A stretch of 21,663 nucleotides of DNA from CBDCBA01 sp965214125 (GTDB lineage Bacteria > Planctomycetota > Phycisphaerae > Tepidisphaerales > Tepidisphaeraceae), in NCBI GenBank assembly GCA_965214125.1, contig CBDCBA010000026.1:1-21663 (forward strand). Reading direction: 5' to 3'. Shown piece by piece: positions 8,244-15,249 of this stretch. Both the position numbers and the translations under genes were made by a program. The notes below the pieces were generated by a model. That model did no database searches. It was not told the origin of the DNA and was given only the letters and a program-made list of their open reading frames with translations. Each line of letters starts with the position of its first letter. Positions within the stretch are counted from its first letter, which is position 1.

Positions 8244-8286
8244 CGGCCGGACGGGCGGGCGACTGAACCGCCCCCCACGTGTAAAG

Positions 8287-8318
8287 CGGCCGCCCGCGAC
8301 GGGCGTCGCGGGCGGCCG
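8287..8318 (-). terminator. perfect 14-bp GC hairpin downstream of the prepilin-like gene
   Basis: CGGCCGCCCGCGAC at 8287-8300 pairs perfectly with 8305-8318 around a GGGC loop. On the minus strand the hairpin is followed by CTTTAC, only a weak T tract. Its place after the prepilin-like gene suggests a transcription end. Confidence 0.6.
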
Positions 8319-8380
8319 GATTGGTGTCCCTAGGGATCAATCGCTTGGAGCGAGTTCGGCTCACTTGGAGGCGAGCGTCT

Positions 8381-8438
8381 CGGTGCCACTGCACTCTTGC
8401 AGTGTCTGGGCCCGACCACTGCAAAGATGCAGTGGCAC
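8381..8438. repeat. 23-bp imperfect hairpin repeat (TGCCACTGCA type)
   Basis: GGTGCCACTGCA (8381-8392) pairs with TGCAGTGGCACC (8427-8438), and inner TGCAGTG (8397-8403) pairs with CACTGCA (8416-8422). Only the four bases between the two stems pair poorly. The 12-base loop holds GGGCCC. It is followed directly by a C10 run (8437-8446). The structure resembles a REP or MITE-type intergenic element, and it lies between the stop of the prepilin-like gene and the stronger GC hairpin. Confidence 0.75.
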
Positions 8439-8469
8439 CCCCCCCCACCCACCAGGCGCTGAAGCCGCT

Positions 8470-9552
8470 TTAGCCGCCGGTGTTGCTGCTCGGCACGTTG
8501 GGCAGGTCGAAGGGCGTGACCTTCACCTTGTCCATCTCGCCGTACTTGATGTTGGCCGCGTGGCCATCAACAAAGGCGACGTTCACGCTGCCACCCTCGC
8601 CCGCGAAAGGCCCGGTGGCATCGGGGAAGAAGCCGGCGGCGTTCTTGGCCTGCTGGTCGTGGCGGTTGAGCGGGACGCGGGTGTTGATCCAGCCCGTCTG
8701 CATGATGCCCGCCAGCGTGCCCCAGTTCTCCGGCGCGGCATCGTTGTAGGCCATGTAGTTGGTGAAGTAGGCCAGCATGTCCGGCCGGTCGTTGAAGCTG
8801 ACGCTCCCCGGATTCTCCCGGATCGTGCCGCAGTCGGCCAACAGCATCGTGCCCGAGGAGTTGGTGACCTTGGTCAGCTTGCCGCCGGCGCTGGTGCCGT
8901 GGTAGCTGACGCCGTCGTCGCTGTAGATGTTCTCGCTGCCGTAGATGCCGATCCAGTTGCCCGTGGAGTTCGGCCCCCACCCGGCGCCGAACGCGGCCCG
9001 CCGTTGGCCACCGTTGCTCACATTCACGGTGGCAATGTCGGCATTCAAGCCGAAGCTGACGAGGCTCTTGCGGCCATCGGTGTTGGTCGGAAGGATGTAG
9101 CCCAAATCCTGACCGATCGCCGGATCGCTCGCGCACTGCACGAACTCGCTCGCCGTGAAGACCTCTTCACCCTGGCTGTTGGTAATCGTCCGGTTGGTGA
9201 AGTCGGTGTCGCCGCTCTCCAGGTAGGAGACGATGCTGCTGACCCAATCTTTCACAAAGCGGTTGCCCGCGTCGTCTGTCCGGTAGTCGTACAGGTTGCC
9301 GTTCGGGTCGACCAGCTTGACGGCGGAGTCGTCGCTAAGCGTCGGAATGACGCCACGGTCGTTGGCGAACATGAAGATGCCCGTCGACACCTGCCGTTGG
9401 TTGCTCAGGCAGACGATCGTGCGCGCGCTCTCGCGCGCTTTGCTCAGCGTCGGCAGCAGGATGCCGATCAGCAGCGCGATGATGCCGATGACGACCAGCA
9501 GCTCGACCAGCGTGAAGCCGGCCCGGCGGGTGGAATGGTGCGAACGGGTCAT
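8470..9552 (-). CDS. prepilin-type N-terminal methylation protein with C-terminal VDGH motif
   Basis: The 360-residue product starts with a type IV prepilin-like leader: MTRSHHSTRRAG, then FTLVELLVVIGIIALLIGIL. Cleavage is expected after Gly12, leaving Phe and a conserved Glu five residues in. The C-terminal part has NRHDQQAK and VNVAFVDGHAANI, which recalls the H-x9-DG tail common on planctomycete pseudopilin-like proteins. Here, however, the His and the DG are about 30 residues apart because of a Gly/Pro-rich insert. Such proteins are abundant in Planctomycetota and usually near PEP-CTERM genes; their function is unknown. ATG 9552 is supported by AGGAG six bases upstream. The TAA stop lies in GCGGCTAAAGCGGC. 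It lies 138 bases downstream of the dockerin amylase and may be co-regulated with it. Confidence 0.9.
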   Translation of the reverse strand: MTRSHHSTRRAGFTLVELLVVIGIIALLIGILLPTLSKARESARTIVCLSNQRQVSTGIFMFANDRGVIPTLSDDSAVKLVDPNGNLYDYRTDDAGNRFVKDWVSSIVSYLESGDTDFTNRTITNSQGEEVFTASEFVQCASDPAIGQDLGYILPTNTDGRKSLVSFGLNADIATVNVSNGGQRRAAFGAGWGPNSTGNWIGIYGSENIYSDDGVSYHGTSAGGKLTKVTNSSGTMLLADCGTIRENPGSVSFNDRPDMLAYFTNYMAYNDAAPENWGTLAGIMQTGWINTRVPLNRHDQQAKNAAGFFPDATGPFAGEGGSVNVAFVDGHAANIKYGEMDKVKVTPFDLPNVPSSNTGG

Positions 9553-9602
9553 GGGTGTCTCCTCAGACGTTGGCCGAGCGTTCGACCAGGGTGCGTGTGC
9601 GT

Positions 9603-9665
9603 GCGGGGGGTGGGTGAGAGGCGGCGCGGGGGGTGGGTGAGAGGCGGCGCGGGGGGGGGGGTGGG
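9603..9665. repeat. G-rich tandem repeat with G11 run (possible G-quadruplex)
   Basis: A 23-base unit, GCGGGGGGTGGGTGAGAG plus GCGGC, occurs twice exactly (9603-9625 and 9626-9648). A third, degenerate copy has an 11-base G run (9651-9661), then T and GGGGG. The plus strand has enough closely spaced G triplets to form a quadruplex. It fills most of the gap between the amylase stop and the start of the prepilin-like gene, whose coding strand is C-rich here. Confidence 0.8.
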
Positions 9666-9690
9666 GGCGACCGCTTCAACCGAACATTCG

Positions 9691-12600
9691 TTACGACAGG
9701 CATTGCGGTTTCCGGCGGCGACGCAATCCCAAACCGGCGATGCCCAGCAACAGCAGCGAGGCCGACGCGGGCTCCGGGATCGGCGGGGCATCGCGCCCGG
9801 CGCCGGGGAAGCCGAAGTAGAGCGCGAGGATGTCGTAGTCGCGCCGGTCGACGAAGGCGTCGCCGTTGAAGTCGCCGTCGGCCCAGCCGCCGGCCATGTT
9901 GTAGTTGGCGGCAAGGGCGTCGAAGTCCGCCTCGTCAACGTTGCCGTCGAGCGTGGCGTCGCCGTATTCGGTTTCGAAGAGCTCGCGAACGAGCAGGTCG
10001 ACATCGTCGCCGTCGGCGAGGCCGTCGCCGTCGAGGTCGCTCTGCCAGTCGGTCGAGCCGGCGATGACGGCGGCGAAGAGGGCGTCGATATCGTCGGCGT
10101 TCGTGAGGCCGTCGAGGTTGATGTTGCCACGCCGCAGTTCGGCGGCGCGGGCCTCGTCGCTCGCGGCGGTCGCGCCGGCAGCGTCGTAGATCGTCTCGAG
10201 CCCGATCAGGTCGAAGGTATCCACGTCGCCGTCGCCGTCGAGGTCGGCCGCGGGGTTGAACTGGCCGCCCTGGCTGTAAAGCACCTGCTCGAAGGCGCCG
10301 CCGCCGAAGACATCGTCGCTGCCGAAGCTGCCATCGGCGTTTACGTCGCCCACGCCCAGGCCGAGGCCGGTGTCGAGGGCGATGCCGCTCAAACGCTGGA
10401 CGCTGAAGTTGCCGGTGATCTCGAAGGTGACAACCGTGACGACGTTGTTGCCGCTCTGGACATCGTCAAAGCCGTAGGCGAACAAATCGCGGTCGATCTG
10501 CCCGGCCTTGTTGCCGTCGCTGAGCATGCTCAGGATCTGCGCCTCGGTTACGCTCGCGGGCAGGTTCAGGAACGTGTGGACGCTGTTGGCGGTCGCGTCG
10601 GTGCTTTGCAGGACAAACTGGCGGAAGTCCGCGTCCTGGCTGGCCAGCGGCTTGACGTCGAACAGCGCACTCTCGGGCGCGAAGCGGTCGACGTACAGCA
10701 CCTGCTTGAACGTGCTGAAGACCGCCGGCTCCCCACCACCGCCGCCATCGCGCTGGCGGAAGGCGCGGACCTCGACGAAGTTCACGCCCTCGGGAAGTTC
10801 CGTCGCGTCGACGGTTTGCGTGAACTCGCCGTCGCCGCCGTTGAAGAGGTCGCTGCTCTTGTCGGCAAAAGCCTCGAATCCGTAGGCGACGGTGCCGGGC
10901 GTGACGTTGTCGACCGCGCCGTTGCCGTTGGCGTCGAGGCCGCCGTTGACTTTAAAGAGGGCGTTGTCGCCGTCGGCCTGCACGTCGCGGTAGCCGTCGC
11001 TGAGCGTGACGGCCTCGGTTTGGAGTGTGATGCCGAAGCTGTCGCCGGTAACGACGTGGTAGTCGGCCAAGCGCGTCGTCCCGTTCGTGTCGGCCGTCGG
11101 CGTGCCGCCCTCGATGACTTGGCTGACACCGCTGATGCTCAGCTCGCCCTGCGGCGCCGGCAGGCCGTAGATGACGTACCCATTGCCGCCCGTATCGCCG
11201 TTGCGCGGGATCTGGATCGTCGCGTCGCCGTTGCCGTCGACGGCGACCACGCCTTGGCCGTCGCGGGCATTACCAGTCATCTCGACCAGTCGCGTGCCGG
11301 GATCGAAGGCCGTCTGCACGGTGCGGGTGTCGAAGCCGCCGTCGCTGCGGTTGTTCAGGCCGACGATGGCACTGTTCTCGCGTTCGTAGACGAGCGTCTC
11401 CTTGTCGAGCCAGCGCTCCTGATAATCGCCGCGGCCGTGGGTGTTGCGGATCTCGACGAGCGTGGGGATCGTGTCGCCGAAAACGCCGCCGAGGGCATCG
11501 CCGCGGCCATCCTTGGGGAAGTCGCGCCCGTCACCGAACTGCTTGGCGTTGTGGTAGACGATCCAGTTCCCCGGCCGCATCGAGAGGTAGGCATTGGCGA
11601 CGTTGCCGAGGTCGGCACCGTTGTCGTCGTGCGAAGCGTCGAACGCCACGCCCTGGCTGCCGTTGTTGGCCAGGCCATCGTCGTTGGAGTCGAAGCTGGC
11701 GTTGACGACGTTGCGCCAATCGTTGTTGAAGCCGTTGCTCGTCAGGTTGCCCTTGAGCGCGAAGTGCAGCGGGAAGTCGAGCACGTCGCGGTTGCCGCCG
11801 ACGACGTTGGGCTGGCTCGGGTCGATGTCCTTGCGGGTGTACTGCTGAAGCAGGCTTTTGTCGCCGTCGAGGGCCTCGCCGAAGCTGAAGACGTGGTCGG
11901 TGCTGCCGTCGAGCAGCTTGCGCGGGTTGGCGCCGTAGACGGCGCGGTCGAGGTACTCGAGCACCCACGGCTCCATGTGCTTGACCGCGTCGAGGCGGAA
12001 GCCGTCGAAGCCGACGTCCTGCACGTACCACTGCGCGTTGCGCATCAGGTAGCCGAGGGCGTTTTCTTCAACCGGCGTGCCGTCGGCGATCTCGCTGCCG
12101 TCGCCGCGAAAGTCGTAGACGGTGAAGGTTTCGCCGGTTTTCGGGTCGAACAGCGTGCGGCTCGGGCCGCTCTGGCTGGAGTAAAAGCGGCGGTTGTCGA
12201 GGTCGGCCTGCTCGAACGGGATGTTGCGCGAATCGCCCTCGAAGACCGGGTTGCGGACGAAGCGGTGGTTCGTGGCGTGGTCGATGTCGATCAGCCCGCT
12301 CAGCCGCCCCTCAATCGTGCCGGTCGCGAAGGCGCTGTGGAAGTCGCCGTCCACGTCGTCCGGCAACGTGGTCACGAAGCCGGGGTAGCCGCCGTTCTCG
12401 ACGAAGCCGGGCGTGCTGCTGTCGCGGAAGCCGTTGTGGTTCCAGACGAGGTCGGCGTAGACGCGCCCGCCGAAGCGGTGCCAGGCGTCGTTCATGGCGC
12501 GCACCTCGCGCTCGGTGCCGTAGAGAGTGCGCTGATCGGGGCTGCCGAGGTTGAAGCGGTCGAATTGGTCGTAGCCGACGCTGAACCCGCCCGTGTCGGC

Positions 12601-12825
12601 CAGGCCCGGCGGGGGAACCCAGACGGCCCCGTAGCCGGCCACGAAGGCATCGGCGGCGCGGCTTTCGGCGTTGCGCCAGGAGGATTCGAAAAGTTGCAGC
12701 GTCGCCGCGGCCGACTGGTCCTGCGCCACCGCAGTCGCCGTCGCGACCAGTGGCACCGCCGCGCACGCGAGCGCGACGAGTCGGCGGGCGAGGGACGGAG
12801 CGAGGTCGGGCAGCAGGTGAGGCAT
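9691..12825 (-). CDS. secreted GH13 alpha-amylase with dockerin-like repeats and PEP-CTERM tail
   Basis: A 1044-residue exported starch-degrading enzyme. Residues 1-35 are a signal peptide (LARRLVALACAAVPLVATATAVA). A GH13 barrel follows with region I DLVWNH (125-130), nucleophile Asp279 in GFRLDAVKHM, acid/base Glu317 in FSFGEALD and the transition-state Asp400 in FDASHD. Residues about 520-820 are beta-rich and unassigned. Six calcium-loop motifs of dockerin/EF-hand type follow at about 827, 861, 901, 930, 956 and 984 (for example DLDGDGDVDTFD). A PEP-CTERM sorting signal ends it: IPEPAS near 1016, a hydrophobic helix, then RRRRK. The enzyme is therefore expected to be exported and sorted to the cell envelope by an exosortase system, which is not encoded here. 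No Shine-Dalgarno site is seen; a LacI-type half-palindrome touches the start region. Upstream lies a PEP-CTERM gene ending in a terminator. Confidence 0.93.
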   Translation of the reverse strand: MPHLLPDLAPSLARRLVALACAAVPLVATATAVAQDQSAAATLQLFESSWRNAESRAADAFVAGYGAVWVPPPGLADTGGFSVGYDQFDRFNLGSPDQRTLYGTEREVRAMNDAWHRFGGRVYADLVWNHNGFRDSSTPGFVENGGYPGFVTTLPDDVDGDFHSAFATGTIEGRLSGLIDIDHATNHRFVRNPVFEGDSRNIPFEQADLDNRRFYSSQSGPSRTLFDPKTGETFTVYDFRGDGSEIADGTPVEENALGYLMRNAQWYVQDVGFDGFRLDAVKHMEPWVLEYLDRAVYGANPRKLLDGSTDHVFSFGEALDGDKSLLQQYTRKDIDPSQPNVVGGNRDVLDFPLHFALKGNLTSNGFNNDWRNVVNASFDSNDDGLANNGSQGVAFDASHDDNGADLGNVANAYLSMRPGNWIVYHNAKQFGDGRDFPKDGRGDALGGVFGDTIPTLVEIRNTHGRGDYQERWLDKETLVYERENSAIVGLNNRSDGGFDTRTVQTAFDPGTRLVEMTGNARDGQGVVAVDGNGDATIQIPRNGDTGGNGYVIYGLPAPQGELSISGVSQVIEGGTPTADTNGTTRLADYHVVTGDSFGITLQTEAVTLSDGYRDVQADGDNALFKVNGGLDANGNGAVDNVTPGTVAYGFEAFADKSSDLFNGGDGEFTQTVDATELPEGVNFVEVRAFRQRDGGGGGEPAVFSTFKQVLYVDRFAPESALFDVKPLASQDADFRQFVLQSTDATANSVHTFLNLPASVTEAQILSMLSDGNKAGQIDRDLFAYGFDDVQSGNNVVTVVTFEITGNFSVQRLSGIALDTGLGLGVGDVNADGSFGSDDVFGGGAFEQVLYSQGGQFNPAADLDGDGDVDTFDLIGLETIYDAAGATAASDEARAAELRRGNINLDGLTNADDIDALFAAVIAGSTDWQSDLDGDGLADGDDVDLLVRELFETEYGDATLDGNVDEADFDALAANYNMAGGWADGDFNGDAFVDRRDYDILALYFGFPGAGRDAPPIPEPASASLLLLGIAGLGLRRRRKPQCLS

Positions 12826-12826
12826 C

Positions 12827-12841
12827 TGTAAACCGCTTAAC
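12827..12841. promoter_or_regulatory. possible second LacI-family operator at the dockerin amylase start
   Basis: TGTAAACCGCTTAAC lies immediately upstream of the amylase ATG (12825). Its right half GCTTAAC resembles the CGTTAAC half of the palindrome at 13858-13873, but the left half differs at two positions. It is a weak candidate that would overlap the ribosome-binding region. Confidence 0.35.
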
Positions 12842-12851
12842 TGGCGAGGCG

Positions 12852-12884
12852 AAAACGTGGGGGCCGGCGTTGGCCGACCCCCGC
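12852..12884 (-). terminator. intrinsic terminator of the PEP-CTERM gene
   Basis: On the minus strand GGGGGTCGGC pairs with GCCGGCCCCC (one G-T pair) around a four-base loop at 12869-12872, followed shortly by TTTT. It lies 26 bases after the PEP-CTERM stop and just before the dockerin amylase, so the amylase is either reached by partial read-through or has its own promoter. Confidence 0.7.
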
Positions 12885-12909
12885 GTGATGAAACCGATCC
12901 CGTCGCGCC

Positions 12910-13806
12910 TTAGCGGCGGCGACGCAGGGCCGCGATGCCGCCGAGGCCCAGCAGGGCCAGGCTGGTGGGCTCGGGCACGGCCACGGCGAAGAACTGATCG
13001 CCGGCAATGTTGCCGAAGTCGACGCCGCTCGGAGCACCGAGGTTGTCGCCGCCGCCGATGCCGCCGAGCACCTGGTTGCTCAGGAAGTCGTGGCCGCTGC
13101 CGTTGATGAAGGCGCTGATCGCGATGTCGCCGGACGGGTTGCCCAAAGCCGCGAGCGGGATGGCGAACTCAATGCCCGTCGTCACTGCGGCCGCCACACC
13201 GGGAGCGGCCGTGCCGTTGCCGCCGCCGACGCCCAGGATGTTGGAGTTGTCGATCGCGATGTCGATGTCGTTCGCCCCGTCGATGAAGCGACCGGGGCCG
13301 CCGCCGAGGAACAGGCCGCCGCTGCCGTCGCCGAGCACGGCGTAGTTAGCGAACGACTCGTAGGGGTCGTTGCCGCCGGTGAACGTGAAGTAGTAGTCGG
13401 CGTCGAAACCGTCATCGAAGGTCAGGCCGCTGAGGCTTTGCAGGGCGTCGAAGTCGACGTTCGGGTTCGTGCCGCCGTTGTCGACGCTCTGGTCGATCGT
13501 GTTCTGCCCGCCGTCGACGCTGTCGATGAAGAGCTCCAGCTTGTTGAAGTTGCTCTCGAGGTTGCCGGTCAACAGCAGGAAGAGCGTGTCGTCGGCGATG
13601 GTGGCGTAAGCGCCGTCCAGCTCCGAGCCGTTGGCGAAGGCCTGATCGGGGTTGGTGTTGTCGCCGAAGTTGGTTTGGGTGTCTTGCAGGGCGACGGGCA
13701 GGCCGTAGGCGTCACCGGCGAGACTGCCGTCAACGGTCTGACCAACGGCGGTGCTGGCGGCGGCGGCAAGCGCGGCCACCGTGAGCAGGGGAAGCATCTT
13801 CTTCAT
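12910..13806 (-). CDS. PEP-CTERM sorting-domain surface protein
   Basis: A 298-residue exported protein. It has a signal peptide MKKMLPLLTVAALAAAASTAVGQ and a C-terminal PEP-CTERM tail (VPEPTSLALLGLGG, then ALRRRR) for exosortase-type sorting. The middle (about 24-275) is Gly/Asp-rich and beta-like. It includes VDGSLAGDAYG at the start, SELDGAYATIADDTLFLLL and NFNKLELFIDS, a pattern I recall from other planctomycete PEP-CTERM proteins and broadly reminiscent of CBM9/DOMON-like sandwiches. No enzymatic residues are recognised. ATG 13806 has GGAGG about nine to ten bases upstream. It lies divergent from the LacI gene, with an operator-like palindrome 52 bases upstream of its start, and is followed by an intrinsic terminator. 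A role in surface binding of alpha-glucan is inferred from context only. Confidence 0.88.
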   Translation of the reverse strand: MKKMLPLLTVAALAAAASTAVGQTVDGSLAGDAYGLPVALQDTQTNFGDNTNPDQAFANGSELDGAYATIADDTLFLLLTGNLESNFNKLELFIDSVDGGQNTIDQSVDNGGTNPNVDFDALQSLSGLTFDDGFDADYYFTFTGGNDPYESFANYAVLGDGSGGLFLGGGPGRFIDGANDIDIAIDNSNILGVGGGNGTAAPGVAAAVTTGIEFAIPLAALGNPSGDIAISAFINGSGHDFLSNQVLGGIGGGDNLGAPSGVDFGNIAGDQFFAVAVPEPTSLALLGLGGIAALRRRR

Positions 13807-13857
13807 GGGGGGTATCCTCCGGAGGGAATCGAGATCGAGATAGGGCGTTCCGCTTGA

Positions 13858-13873
13858 GGTTAATGCGTTAACC
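13858..13873. promoter_or_regulatory. LacI-family operator-like palindrome
   Basis: GGTTAATGCGTTAACC is symmetric at 14 of 16 positions. It lies between the divergent PEP-CTERM (start 13806) and lacI-type (start 14024) genes. On the minus strand it overlaps the place expected for a -35 box, upstream of a weak CTATCT -10-like element, so it could repress the PEP-CTERM promoter. The short inverted shape with AA/TT arms and a G-C centre is typical of LacI/GalR operators; which protein binds it is inferred from proximity. Confidence 0.65.
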
Positions 13874-14011
13874 CAACCAATGCACAGGGGCGAAAAGCGG
13901 ATCGGTGAAGCCTATCACATGCACGCGGAGCGTCAACCGGCAAATGCCGCGAAGTTGGGCAACGCCCGACCCTGCGGCCGACGCTGCCTATTAAGACCGC
14001 AGTACGGGGCT

Positions 14012-14019
14012 GGGAGGAA
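14012..14019 (+). promoter_or_regulatory. Shine-Dalgarno site that fixes the lacI-type gene start
   Basis: GGGAGGAA ends four bases before ATG 14024 (GGAGG core six bases before). This is the strongest ribosome site in the window and selects this start over the upstream in-frame ATG at 13880 and the downstream ATG at 14096. Confidence 0.75.
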
Positions 14020-14023
14020 CCAG

Positions 14024-15202
14024 ATGATTCGGTTGCCGGAGGCAACAGCCGCCGGTAGACTGGTTAACTCGCCGTTCAACGCCACCGCTCGCCCAATGCC
14101 CCCGCCCGACTCGCCCACCCTCTCGCCCGTCGCGCCGCGCGAATCACGCGGCCGGGGCCAGCCGCGCACGCCAAACCTGCGCGACGTCGCCAGGGAGGCC
14201 GGCGTCAGCGTGGCGACCGTCAGCCTGGTCCTGAACAATTCCGACCGCATCAGCCAGCTCACCCGCGACCGCGTGCGCGGCGTGATGCGCGACCTCGACT
14301 ACCAGCCCAACCGCCTGGCCCAGTCCCTTAGCGGCAAGTACGTCAAAACGATCGCCGCGATGCTGCCCGATCTGCGGCACGCCTTCGCCGACGCCTACTT
14401 CGGCGAACTCCTCAGCGGCATCACCGACGAGGCCGCCTCGCGCGACTTCAAGGTGCTGCTCGAGCAGGCCAAGCCGCGCTACGTGAAGTCGAACAAGCAC
14501 GTCGAGCTCTTCGAGCGCCGCTACGTCGACGGCGTGCTGCTGCTGGGCCACACCGACGCCTTCCGCTACGCGGCCGACTTTGCCGAGGGGGGCTATCCGG
14601 CCGTGGTCGTCGACAACCGCCTGGAGTGGGCGGCGGGCCCGTCGCTCGATTACGTCGCCAGCGACTACGCCGCCGGCGCCGAGCAGGTGATGAACTGCCT
14701 GCTGCAACTGGGCCACCGCGAGATCGGCCTGCTCCACGCGGCGACGGACATCGCGGCCTCGCGCGACATCCGCGAGGTGTGGTGCCAACGCCTGGAGGGG
14801 GCGGGCGTCGCGCCGTGCGACAGCTTTACCGCCGACGGGCAGTTCACCGAGCAGGGCGGCGCCGCCGCGGCCAGGCGACTGTTGCACGACCACCCGAACC
14901 TCACCGCCCTGTTCGCCGGCAACGACAAGATGGCGATCGGGGCAATGCACTACCTGCAGCGCAAGGGGATCGCCGTGCCGGGCGACGTGAGCGTCGTCGG
15001 CTTCGACGACTTGCCGCACGCGGCGTTCGTCTTGCCGAGCCTGACGACGGTGCATTTGCCCCTGTACGACGTCGGCCGCCGTGCGTGCGCGCGGCTGATC
15101 GAGCGTGTCGAGGGGCGGCGCGAGGCAGTGTCGGAAACGCTCAAGACGCACCTGGTGCTTCGCGATTCCACGGCCATCGCCCGGACCGCGGCGCGGGGCT
15201 AG
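14024..15202 (+). CDS. LacI/GalR-family transcriptional regulator
   Basis: The 392-residue protein has an unusually long, Pro/Arg-rich N-terminal extension (about 48 residues). The LacI helix-turn-helix follows: NLRDVAREAGVSVATVSLVLNN (51-72, read in two parts), and a hinge with LDYQPNRLAQSLSG. The recognition-helix specificity positions read Val-Ala and Leu. The effector-binding domain of periplasmic-binding-protein type follows, with VDGVLLLG, FAGNDKMAIGAM and DVSVVGFDDLPHA. Such regulators bind operators and release them on sugar binding. The effector is not readable, but the neighbours (two GH13 enzymes, one 47 bases downstream) suggest a maltose or maltodextrin. An operator-like palindrome lies in the divergent gap. 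A TATTAA box at about 13989 may be its -10 element, without a clear -35. Confidence 0.93.
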   Translation: MIRLPEATAAGRLVNSPFNATARPMPPPDSPTLSPVAPRESRGRGQPRTPNLRDVAREAGVSVATVSLVLNNSDRISQLTRDRVRGVMRDLDYQPNRLAQSLSGKYVKTIAAMLPDLRHAFADAYFGELLSGITDEAASRDFKVLLEQAKPRYVKSNKHVELFERRYVDGVLLLGHTDAFRYAADFAEGGYPAVVVDNRLEWAAGPSLDYVASDYAAGAEQVMNCLLQLGHREIGLLHAATDIAASRDIREVWCQRLEGAGVAPCDSFTADGQFTEQGGAAAARRLLHDHPNLTALFAGNDKMAIGAMHYLQRKGIAVPGDVSVVGFDDLPHAAFVLPSLTTVHLPLYDVGRRACARLIERVEGRREAVSETLKTHLVLRDSTAIARTAARG

Positions 15203-15249
15203 GGCGGCGGTTTCCTGGGGAAATGACCTTTGACCATTGGAGTTCCGCG

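Noticed and set aside
7722..8438. Inverted repeats considered as ends of an insertion sequence
   Set aside because: No transposase frame lies between or beside them, and the arms pair within themselves rather than flanking a gene.
9603..9665. Tandem repeats considered as a CRISPR array
   Set aside because: Units are directly adjacent without spacers, too G-rich, and no cas genes are present.
7954..12831. A very long open frame on the plus strand (over 1600 codons)
   Set aside because: It is antisense to the dockerin amylase, the prepilin-like gene and the PilZ gene. Its translation is low-complexity (Val/Ala/Asp/Arg-rich), has no recognisable domain, and reflects the GC-rich codon pattern of the genes on the other strand.
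13880..14023. Longer N-terminus for the LacI-type regulator from ATG 13880
   Set aside because: The strong GGAGG site is placed for ATG 14024, and the region before it looks like promoter sequence between divergent genes.
14059..14080. GGTTAACT considered as a third LacI operator
   Set aside because: Only one half-site is clear and it lies inside the regulator's coding region; the partner GTTCAAC is too far away and mismatched.
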